Origin: Paenibacillus sp. UBA6285
GTDB taxonomy: Bacteria > Bacillota > Bacilli > Paenibacillales > Paenibacillaceae
Direction: 5' to 3'
Length of the DNA: 6,857 bases
NCBI GenBank assembly: GCA_002438345.1
Contig: DJUJ01000048.1
Coordinates: 8,960 to 15,816, forward strand
Shown here: piece after piece, positions 1 through 4,480 of the stretch
Numbering within the stretch: the stretch's first letter is position 1
Layout of the letters: the number at the start of each line of letters is the position of its first letter
The notes under the pieces: generated by a model
Told to the model about the DNA's origin: nothing
Databases searched by the model: none
Seen by the model: the letters and a program-made list of their open reading frames with translations, nothing else
Translations under genes and position numbers: made by a program

Positions 1-773
1 ACTGCAAAAATATTTTGCAATACAAAAGAAGAGCCGGAGATATAAGCGAACATAGATGCCGTAACAAAACCTTGAGACAAGGCATAACCCATAAACTTAC
101 GGTTGCCAAGCAATACCCTGAAGGTAAGCAGCGTACCCTTGATCCCACTCTTAGAGCGCCGCTCCTTCGGCAGTGTCTCCGGCAATCGCAATAAAATGGT
201 TAGGCAAAAAATAATTCCGGCAGCAAATAATACGAGGAATATCCCCTGCCATGTGGTCACTCTTAGCAGTTGACCCCCAATAACCGGAGCTAATATCGGT
301 CCGAGACCATTAACAATCATCAATAAAGAGAAGAACTTCGTGAGTTCAGAGCCACTGTATAAATCACGAACAGCCGCTCTAGAGACAACGACACCCACTG
401 AACCAGCAAGCCCCTGAATAAACCTCAAAGCAACCAGCAGCCCTATCGAAGGACTAAAGGCACATAGCAATGAGGAAACAGCATAGATTAACATGCCTAT
501 AAGCAGCGGAAGGCGGCGGCCATATACATCACTCAATGGTCCAGCTACCAGCTGACCTGAAGCTAGTCCCAGCAAAAAGAAGGTCAGACTAAGCTGCACT
601 AAAGCAGCCGTCGTACCGAAGTCTGCGACAAGTGTGGGCAGCGCCGGCAAATACATATCAATCGACAATGGGCCGATGGTTGTAATAGAGCCAAGAATCA
701 CAGCGAGCTGTAACCTCTGCTTCCGTGAGGGTCCATCTGCGGCAAGCTTATTACCATTTTGAATTCCTATCAT
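1..773 (-). CDS. Bcr/CflA-family MFS multidrug efflux transporter (C-terminus beyond window)
   Basis: Inner-membrane proton-driven drug exporter of the major facilitator superfamily. The 257 residues present cover the first half plus the start of the second half of a protein usually near 400 residues; the frame is still open at base 1. Seen: SIDMYLPALP at residues 37-46, the hallmark at the end of helix 1 in Bcr/CflA proteins; the loop 2-3 motif A as GPLSDVYGRR (78-87); R117 in LRFIQG of helix 4; a motif-C-like GLGPILAPVIGG (156-167) in helix 5, typical of drug:proton antiporters; and LPETLPKERR (197-206) in the central cytoplasmic loop. About six hydrophobic helices are readable before the central loop. 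The ATG at 773 is the first in frame but its ribosome site is poor: AAGGA lies only 2 nt upstream and AGAAAGG about 15 nt upstream. Family assignment is firm; the exported drug cannot be read from sequence. It follows the mhqD terminator on the same strand, so it probably has its own transcript. Confidence 0.93.
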   Translation of the reverse strand, partial: MIGIQNGNKLAADGPSRKQRLQLAVILGSITTIGPLSIDMYLPALPTLVADFGTTAALVQLSLTFFLLGLASGQLVAGPLSDVYGRRLPLLIGMLIYAVSSLLCAFSPSIGLLVALRFIQGLAGSVGVVVSRAAVRDLYSGSELTKFFSLLMIVNGLGPILAPVIGGQLLRVTTWQGIFLVLFAAGIIFCLTILLRLPETLPKERRSKSGIKGTLLTFRVLLGNRKFMGYALSQGFVTASMFAYISGSSFVLQNIFA

Positions 774-826
774 GATCCTTACGTCAACCTTTCTAAAGCA
801 ACCCGTGGGCCTTTTTTTGTATTCTT

Positions 827-844
827 CATACTAACGTAAAGGAA
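827..844 (-). promoter_or_regulatory. Degenerate copy of the mhqP/mhqR operator upstream of the MFS gene (weak)
   Basis: On the minus strand this 18-mer, TTCCTTTACGTTAGTATG, matches the palindrome in front of mhqP at 12 of 18 positions, including the ACGTTA core. It lies about 55 nt upstream of the transporter start. I see no clean -10 box next to it: TTGATC at 852-857 could serve as -35, but the matching -10 is poor. The match could be chance in AT-rich DNA. If real, it would place the efflux pump under the same regulator. Confidence 0.2.
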
Positions 845-873
845 CTCCATTGATCAATCCTTTTATGAAGGGC

Positions 874-888
874 TACAGGGGTCCTGTA
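874..888. repeat. Short inverted repeat downstream of the mhqD terminator
   Basis: TACAGG / GGT / CCTGTA is a perfect 6-bp inverted repeat with a 3-nt centre. It lies just beyond the U-tract of the mhqD terminator and about 100 bp upstream of the transporter start. It could be an operator for the transporter or an auxiliary hairpin; the sequence does not decide. Confidence 0.35.
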
Positions 889-919
889 TAACAAAAATAA
901 CCGCCATTCGGCGGTTATT
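889..919 (-). terminator. Intrinsic terminator of the mhqPOD operon
   Basis: A perfect 10-bp stem pairs AATAACCGCC (896-905) with GGCGGTTATT (910-919) around a 4-nt loop. Read on the minus strand the stem runs into TTTTTGTTAT, a normal U-tract. It begins 10 nt after the mhqD stop codon, as expected for the end of this operon. On the plus strand only a weak T-stretch follows, and no plus-strand gene needs it. Confidence 0.9.
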
Positions 920-928
920 CTGATTGTT

Positions 929-1549
929 TTATGCATTTGTGGATGTGCTGCGCATTTGCAACCAATCTCTAGCGGCTTCAGCCTCAGCAACACTCAGGCG
1001 ATGACCTTGTTTGCCCCAGTGTGTTGTAACCTCTGCGCCTGCCTTCTGCAAAATATTCTCCAAATCTTCAGTCTCCGAAGAAGCGATGAGTTGATCATTT
1101 GTGCCAGCTCCAATGAAGATAGATACTCCTTCCAGCGAAGGAAGCGTAATATTCCGGAGCGGTACCATCGGGTGCAGTAGAATTGCGGTGCGGAAAACAT
1201 CCTTATAATGGAACAGCAGGCTACCCGCAATATTCGCACCGTTAGAGTAACCCACGGCAACCAGATTGTCTGGATCAAATCCGTACTGTACAGCGGCGTC
1301 ATCCAAAAACTGCTTGATTTCATGAGTGCGGAAGATTAGATCCGCTTCATCGAAAACCCCTTCAGCCAGCCGACGGAAGAAGCGAGGCATGCCATTCTCC
1401 AGTACGTTGCCCCGGACACCTAGCACCGATGAATCAGGAGATAACAACCCGGCAAGCGGCAGCAAGTCCTGCTCATTGCCTCCAGTACCGTGAAATAATA
1501 CAAGCGTGGGTTTCGTTACATCTTTACCTTTATGGAATACATGAATCAT
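929..1549 (-). CDS. mhqD: Alpha/beta hydrolase, carboxylesterase/phospholipase family, MhqD-like
   Basis: Predicted cytoplasmic serine hydrolase of 206 residues, normal length for the small carboxylesterase/phospholipase (Abhydrolase_2) family. Seen: the oxyanion-hole segment HGTGG (20-24), the nucleophile elbow GYSNG with Ser102, Asp152 in GTND, and His183 in QGHRL, giving a complete Ser-Asp-His triad. No signal peptide is present. The start ATG overlaps the stop of mhqO as ATGA, with AGGTG 7 nt upstream, so the two are translationally coupled. In Bacillus subtilis the homologous MhqD belongs to the MhqR regulon induced by 2-methylhydroquinone and catechol. Here it is the third gene of that operon, and a terminator follows. 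A likely role is hydrolysis of esters or ring-cleavage products formed by the dioxygenase next door; that is inference, and the real substrate is unknown. The symbol rests on family similarity plus context. Confidence 0.9.
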   Translation of the reverse strand: MIHVFHKGKDVTKPTLVLFHGTGGNEQDLLPLAGLLSPDSSVLGVRGNVLENGMPRFFRRLAEGVFDEADLIFRTHEIKQFLDDAAVQYGFDPDNLVAVGYSNGANIAGSLLFHYKDVFRTAILLHPMVPLRNITLPSLEGVSIFIGAGTNDQLIASSETEDLENILQKAGAEVTTHWGKQGHRLSVAEAEAARDWLQMRSTSTNA

Positions 1550-2496
1550 CCCTGCTTCACCTCAATTTCTCTTATTTGAAAAGGACTTAAATTTTCTTCG
1601 ATGGCCGCACGATAAGGTTCATACCAAGATGGCAACATCAGCTTCTCACCCAGCGCATCCACCGCTTCATCACGAGCAAAGCCCGGAGGGTCCGTAGCAA
1701 TCTCAAAGAGGATTCCACCTCTTTCACGGAAATAAATCGCATTAAAGTATTGGCGGTCCTGAACTGGTGTCGGATGATGCCCATGACTTTGTACATGACG
1801 CCCCCATTCCAGCTGCTCAGCGTCATCTTGTGCACGCCAAGCGATATGGTGAACGGTGCCTGTGCCTCCTGCTCCTTGCGGAACCGGCGTTGTCTTCAGA
1901 TCAATAATATTACCCAAATCGCCAGTAGTTCTATAACGACTATATCCGTCTCCATCAGCGATATGCTCCATTCCCATCGTATGGACAAGCGTTTCTGCAG
2001 TTTGCGATGGATTGCTGCTGTAGAGTACAGCGCCGCCGAACCCTTTGATGGCATGCTCAGTAGGAACCCCACCGAAAGACCACTTACTAAGCAGCCCTTC
2101 CTCACGTTCCACAAGTTCAATCCGCAAACCATCATAATCTGCAAAGGATAAATATGTTTCCGAGATTCTATTTTTCAGGGTAAACGAAATTTGATAAGCG
2201 GCAAGACGCTGTTCCCAGAATTTCAGAGAGCCAACCGGTACTGCGTAAGTCGTTACGCCAACCTGCCCACTTCCTATTCTTCCTTTACGCCCCGTAGATG
2301 AAGGAAAAAATGTAATAATGGTTCCCGGAGCACCTTCTTCATTCCCAAAATATAAATGATAAACTTCCGGAGCGTCAAAATTAATCGTCTTCTTCACAAG
2401 CCGTAGTCCTAAAATACCGGCGTAAAAGTCAACATTGCGCTGAGCATCTCCAACAAAAGCGGTAATATGATGGATTCCTGCAGTTTGAAGTGTCAT
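1546..2496 (-). CDS. mhqO: Ring-cleaving dioxygenase, VOC superfamily, MhqO/MhqA-like
   Basis: Non-haem metal-dependent extradiol-type dioxygenase of 316 residues, built from two vicinal-oxygen-chelate (glyoxalase-like) modules, roughly residues 5-133 and 150-270. Likely metal ligands are visible at the expected places for PcpA-type hydroquinone dioxygenases: His9/His10 in GIHHITAF, His216/His217 in TVHHIAW, and Glu265 in ILFEIATDPPGF. The length equals that of Bacillus MhqO and MhqA, which are induced by 2-methylhydroquinone and proposed to cleave the aromatic ring. The ATG at 2496 has AAGGGGG 9 nt upstream, lying in the 17-nt gap after mhqP. The stop overlaps the mhqD start by 4 bp. The product is expected to be cytoplasmic and co-expressed with mhqP and mhqD. 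Hydroquinone or catechol as substrate is inferred from family and context, not shown by the sequence. MhqO and MhqA cannot be separated by eye. Confidence 0.93.
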   Translation of the reverse strand: MTLQTAGIHHITAFVGDAQRNVDFYAGILGLRLVKKTINFDAPEVYHLYFGNEEGAPGTIITFFPSSTGRKGRIGSGQVGVTTYAVPVGSLKFWEQRLAAYQISFTLKNRISETYLSFADYDGLRIELVEREEGLLSKWSFGGVPTEHAIKGFGGAVLYSSNPSQTAETLVHTMGMEHIADGDGYSRYRTTGDLGNIIDLKTTPVPQGAGGTGTVHHIAWRAQDDAEQLEWGRHVQSHGHHPTPVQDRQYFNAIYFRERGGILFEIATDPPGFARDEAVDALGEKLMLPSWYEPYRAAIEENLSPFQIREIEVKQG

Positions 2497-2513
2497 AATT
2501 ATAAACCCCCTTC

Positions 2514-2915
2514 TTAGTTAAAAATCAATGCATCCAGAGAAATCGAACCTGGCCCAATAAGCGCCACGCCTAACGCAACCACCAGTACCGTTAGTGGAAA
2601 CTCAATACCGTTTGAAGTGGACCAAAAGCCATTCGGAGCATGAACCTTAATGATAGCCCCCAGCATAGTGGCCACAATCAACACCGCTGCAACAGGAGTC
2701 AGAAGGCCTGCCGCGAACATGAATCCGCCTACCAGCTCCATCAGTCCCGCCAATACCGCCATAGTAACCCCCGGTTTAATGCCGATGGACTCCATCCAGC
2801 CGCCTGTACCCTTTGGGCCGTAACCACCAAACCATCCAAATAGCTTTTGTGCACCATGTCCTATAAACGCAATCCCGATCACTAATCTCATCAATAATAT
2901 TCCTACACTTATCAT
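2514..2915 (-). CDS. mhqP: DoxX-family membrane protein, MhqP-like
   Basis: Small integral membrane protein of 133 residues with four hydrophobic helices at about residues 4-20, 49-70, 73-91 and 106-120. Seen: GHGAQKLFGWFGG (19-31) after helix 1, ME-LVGG (59-64) in helix 2, and IKVHAPNGFW (89-98) after helix 3, all typical of the DoxX family. Bacillus MhqP has almost the same length and is encoded beside MhqO. DoxX-like proteins are often linked to oxidoreductases and thiol or quinone stress, but their biochemical activity is poorly defined. I place the start at ATG 2915 because GGAG lies 10 nt upstream of it. A GTG at 2924 would extend the protein by three residues but leaves only 1 nt after GGAG. 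First gene of the mhqPOD operon, with its own promoter and operator directly upstream. Confidence 0.92.
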   Translation of the reverse strand: MISVGILLMRLVIGIAFIGHGAQKLFGWFGGYGPKGTGGWMESIGIKPGVTMAVLAGLMELVGGFMFAAGLLTPVAAVLIVATMLGAIIKVHAPNGFWSTSNGIEFPLTVLVVALGVALIGPGSISLDALIFN

Positions 2916-2925
2916 TGTTAACACG

Positions 2926-2930
2926 CTCCA
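2926..2930 (-). promoter_or_regulatory. mhqP ribosome binding site that decides the start
   Basis: TGGAG on the minus strand ends 10 nt before ATG 2915 but only 1 nt before the upstream GTG 2924. The spacing favours the ATG. The site is weaker than those of mhqO, mhqR and mqnB. Confidence 0.6.
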
Positions 2931-2947
2931 ATTTTCTTTGATTTAAT

Positions 2948-2965
2948 TATCTTAACGTTAAGATA
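2948..2965. promoter_or_regulatory. Operator of the mhqPOD operon (18-bp perfect palindrome)
   Basis: TATCTTAACGTTAAGATA is a perfect 18-bp palindrome located 1 nt downstream of the mhqP -10 box, covering the expected transcription start. A bound repressor here would block initiation. From memory, the MhqR box of Bacillus subtilis is an 18-bp palindrome with the same outer arms (TATCT...AGATA), which supports binding by the MarR-family protein encoded just upstream. A second copy with 16 of 18 identical bases lies before mhqR. Confidence 0.85.
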
Positions 2966-2966
2966 T

Positions 2967-2996
2967 ATGATAAAATTTTTTGTCTTCTGTCGGCAA
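2967..2996 (-). promoter_or_regulatory. Sigma-A promoter of mhqPOD
   Basis: On the minus strand, -35 TTGCCG (2991-2996, 4 of 6) and -10 TATCAT (2967-2972, 5 of 6) are separated by 18 nt. The start point would fall near 2960, inside the operator, leaving a leader of about 45 nt. The imperfect -35 and long spacer make it weaker than the mhqR promoter. The geometry matches that promoter, which strengthens both calls. Confidence 0.7.
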
Positions 2997-3018
2997 GAAG
3001 CAGCGAACTGCTTCCGAC
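2989..3018 (-). other. Hairpin between mhqR and mhqP overlapping the mhqP -35 box
   Basis: GAAGCAG (2997-3003) and CTGCTTC (3008-3014) form a perfect 7-bp stem around a 4-nt loop. It is extended by GTCG (2989-2992) against CGAC (3015-3018) across a bulge. It lies 39 nt past the mhqR stop. The minus-strand RNA then reads AGAAGACAAAAAAUUUU, so the U-run is short and distant, making this at best a weak terminator. Readthrough from mhqR into mhqPOD seems possible. The hairpin contains the mhqP -35 box. Confidence 0.5.
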
Positions 3019-3056
3019 CTTATAGAAGCACCCTTCATGCCGATGTTCCAGCGCTC

Positions 3057-3530
3057 CTATACACCTTTGCCTAGCTTTTTTAATAATTCGATAGTCTGGC
3101 CCTTCTCTTCCTTATCCAGTCCTCGCATCAAATCATGAATCGAAGCTACATGACGTGGGAAAATCTTATCGAACAGTTCACGCCCTGCATCCGTAATCTC
3201 CGCATAGGTGACGCGTCTGTCTTCGTTACACGGCACACGTTTCAGCAGGCCTTTCTTCTCCAGCTTGTCGATATTATAGGTAATGCTTCCACTCGTAACG
3301 AGAATCTTCTCCCCGATCTGTTGCAGTGGAATACGGGTCCGGTGATACAGCACCTCGAGTACCATGAACTCAGCGGATGCCAGCCCATAACTCTTCATAT
3401 CCTTCACAGCTTGATCCATCAAGCTTCTGTAAGCCTTGGATAATACAACAAATAACTTTAAAGAAGACGCCTGATCCATCTCCGTAGTGTCCTCTGTATT
3501 ACGCACGTTCTCTTCGGTACTACTCATCAT
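3057..3530 (-). CDS. mhqR: MarR-family repressor, MhqR-like quinone-responsive regulator
   Basis: Cytoplasmic winged-helix DNA-binding protein of 157 residues, acting as a dimer in this family. Seen: an N-terminal dimerisation helix (SLKLFVVLSKAYRSL, 23-37), the helix-turn-helix region IGEKILVTSGSITYNIDKLEKKGLL (residues 72-96), and the wing with the family signature EDRRVTYAEITDAG (103-116). LQQIGEKIL followed by SGSITY, and the terminal MRGLDKEEK...LLKKLG, resemble Bacillus MhqR as I remember it. Only one cysteine is present (Cys101, at the base of the wing), so a two-Cys thiol switch within a subunit is unlikely. Start: GGAGGTGG (3533-3540) sits correctly for ATG 3530 (5 nt after GGAGG) or ATG 3527; a GTG at 3542 overlaps the ribosome site and is rejected. 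An 18-bp operator in its own promoter points to autorepression. It faces mqnB divergently and precedes mhqPOD on the same strand. Confidence 0.92.
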   Translation of the reverse strand: MMSSTEENVRNTEDTTEMDQASSLKLFVVLSKAYRSLMDQAVKDMKSYGLASAEFMVLEVLYHRTRIPLQQIGEKILVTSGSITYNIDKLEKKGLLKRVPCNEDRRVTYAEITDAGRELFDKIFPRHVASIHDLMRGLDKEEKGQTIELLKKLGKGV

Positions 3531-3532
3531 TT

Positions 3533-3540
3533 CCACCTCC
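3533..3540 (-). promoter_or_regulatory. mhqR ribosome binding site that decides the start
   Basis: GGAGGTGG on the minus strand is a near-perfect anti-Shine-Dalgarno match, 5 nt (from GGAGG) before ATG 3530 and 8 nt before ATG 3527. The GTG start at 3542 would put this site inside the coding region. Confidence 0.8.
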
Positions 3541-3562
3541 ACTTTGACAGTCTAGTTGTTCA

Positions 3563-3590
3563 ATTTAACGTAAATGTCTTTACATTAAAT
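3563..3590. promoter_or_regulatory. Imperfect dyad in the mhqR leader, possible second regulator site
   Basis: ATTTAACGTAAA (3563-3574) and TTTACATTAAAT (3579-3590) form an inverted repeat with 11 of 12 arm positions paired around a 4-nt centre. It abuts the mhqR operator and lies downstream of the predicted start point. TTAACGT in its left arm also occurs in the core of the mhqP operator, so it may be a second, weaker operator. In RNA it would fold as an AU-rich leader hairpin. Confidence 0.5.
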
Positions 3591-3607
3591 ATCTTTAAGT
3601 TAAGATA
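3590..3607. promoter_or_regulatory. Operator in the mhqR promoter (autoregulation)
   Basis: TATCTTTAAGTTAAGATA is an 18-bp imperfect palindrome that differs from the mhqP operator at only two central positions. It directly abuts the mhqR -10 box on the downstream side, the same placement as at mhqP. This shows a shared binding site for one regulator; MhqR binding itself is inferred. Confidence 0.82.
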
Positions 3608-3636
3608 ACTATACGTCTTCACACTAACTTTGTCAA
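3608..3636 (-). promoter_or_regulatory. Strong sigma-A promoter of mhqR
   Basis: On the minus strand, a perfect -35 TTGACA (3631-3636) and -10 TATAGT (3608-3613, 5 of 6) are separated by exactly 17 nt. The start point would be near 3602, within the operator, giving a leader of about 70 nt. A near-consensus promoter under an adjacent operator is the usual design of an autorepressed regulator. Confidence 0.87.
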
Positions 3637-3706
3637 CCTCACTGCTCAAAAAAGTTAACATAAGGCGCTTAACGATCTGTTAATGTTCTTTCTACGACTT
3701 TTTATG

Positions 3707-3726
3707 AGAGTGATGAAAATCACTCT
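3707..3726. promoter_or_regulatory. 20-bp dyad just upstream of the mqnB promoter
   Basis: AGAGTGAT (3707-3714) and ATCACTCT (3719-3726) are a perfect 8-bp inverted repeat around GAAA. It ends 4 nt before the mqnB -35 box. There is no U-tract after it on either strand, so it is not a terminator. Its position suits an activator or regulator site for mqnBD. It does not resemble the MhqR-type operators here. Confidence 0.5.
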
Positions 3727-3730
3727 AAGT

Positions 3731-3759
3731 TTGACCTGACCCTTAAAACGGCGTATTCT
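3731..3759 (+). promoter_or_regulatory. Sigma-A promoter of mqnBD
   Basis: -35 TTGACC (3731-3736, 5 of 6) and -10 TATTCT (3754-3759, 4 of 6) are spaced by 17 nt. The start point would fall near 3766, leaving a leader of about 52 nt before mqnB. The promoter is divergent from that of mhqR, with 94 bp between the two -35 boxes. Confidence 0.65.
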
Positions 3760-3817
3760 TGTCTTTACGAATGACTATTTAGTAAGCGATTTCACATCCC
3801 TTAAAGGAGGCAACCTG

Positions 3818-4480
3818 ATGGTGGAGGAACAAGCTGGAGCGCGGCGCGTGCTGATCGTAACAGCAGTAGCCGCAGAGCGGGATGCGGTCCTGCGCGGCCT
3901 GCAAGGCAGCGACAGGTTCCATGTGATTGCTGCCGGCGCAGGTACGGCAGCAGCGGCGGCGGGAACCGCCGCTGCACTCGCAGCCGGGTCTTACGGCTGC
4001 GTAATTAGCGCCGGGATCGGCGGCGGGTTCCCGGGGGTGGCACCTTTAGGCTCGCTGGTCGTTGCCAGCGAGATGATTGCCGCCGACCTCGGGGCCGAGA
4101 CGCCGGAGGGCTTCCGCAGCGCTGCCGAGCTCGGCTTCGGCAGCGTGTCCGTGCCGGCTGACCACGGCACGGTACAGGCGGTTTCGGCCGCGCTGGCAGC
4201 GGCCGGACTGACCGTAAGCACGGGGACCGTGCTTACGGTCTCGACGGCGACCGGCACCGCGGAGACGGCCGCCGCCCTGATCGCGCGGCATCCCCATGCC
4301 GTCGCGGAGGCGATGGAAGGCCACGGAGTTGCCGTGGCCGCTGAGGCGCTGGGGCTCCCGGTACTGGAGCTCCGCGCCATTTCGAACCCGGTCGGTCCCC
4401 GCGACCGGGCCGCTTGGAAGATCGGTGATGCAATGGAAGCATTAACGGCGGCAGCCGCTATACTACTGGAGGTGCTGTAA
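3818..4480 (+). CDS. mqnB: Futalosine hydrolase (menaquinone biosynthesis, futalosine pathway)
   Basis: Predicted cytosolic nucleoside hydrolase that removes hypoxanthine from futalosine to give dehypoxanthine futalosine. The 220-residue length fits the family. Seen: VLIVTAVAAERDAV (11-24), the glycine-rich SAGIGGGFPG (64-73), GTVLTVSTATGTAE (136-149), EAMEGHG (164-170, including the Met-Glu pair used for ribose binding in this superfamily), and LRAISNPVGPRDRAAWKI (185-202). The SN in the last motif replaces the SD of MTA/SAH nucleosidases and, from memory, is usual for MqnB. AAAGGAGG (3803-3810) lies 7 nt before the ATG. The stop overlaps the mqnD start by one base. The gene is very alanine-rich and far more GC-rich than its neighbours: bases 4081-4140 contain 47 G/C of 60, against 26 of 60 at 4561-4620 in mqnD. 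It holds a 14-bp inverted repeat. The neighbouring mqnD makes the assignment secure. Confidence 0.93.
   Translation: MVEEQAGARRVLIVTAVAAERDAVLRGLQGSDRFHVIAAGAGTAAAAAGTAAALAAGSYGCVISAGIGGGFPGVAPLGSLVVASEMIAADLGAETPEGFRSAAELGFGSVSVPADHGTVQAVSAALAAAGLTVSTGTVLTVSTATGTAETAAALIARHPHAVAEAMEGHGVAVAAEALGLPVLELRAISNPVGPRDRAAWKIGDAMEALTAAAAILLEVL
4210..4240. repeat. 14-bp perfect inverted repeat inside mqnB
   Basis: GACCGTAAGCACGG (4210-4223) is the exact reverse complement of CCGTGCTTACGGTC (4227-4240), with a 3-nt centre (GGA). It lies in codons for LTVSTGTVLTVS and would form a very stable RNA hairpin. No U-tract follows, so it is not an intrinsic terminator. The right arm encodes the conserved LTVST motif. 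Confidence 0.85.

Noticed and set aside
800..820. CCCGTGGG followed by a T-run as a plus-strand terminator
   Set aside because: The stem would be only 3 bp with a 2-nt loop, and there is no plus-strand gene upstream to terminate.
1750..2151. A 133-codon plus-strand open frame
   Set aside because: It lies wholly inside the dioxygenase gene on the other strand. Its product shows no domain, and there is no good ribosome site.
3135..3443. A 102-codon plus-strand open frame
   Set aside because: It is antisense to the regulator gene, which has a complete winged-helix domain, promoter and ribosome site.
3707..3726. The AGAGTGAT dyad as an mhqR-side or mqn-side terminator
   Set aside because: No U-tract follows on either strand, and both neighbouring genes start, rather than end, around it.
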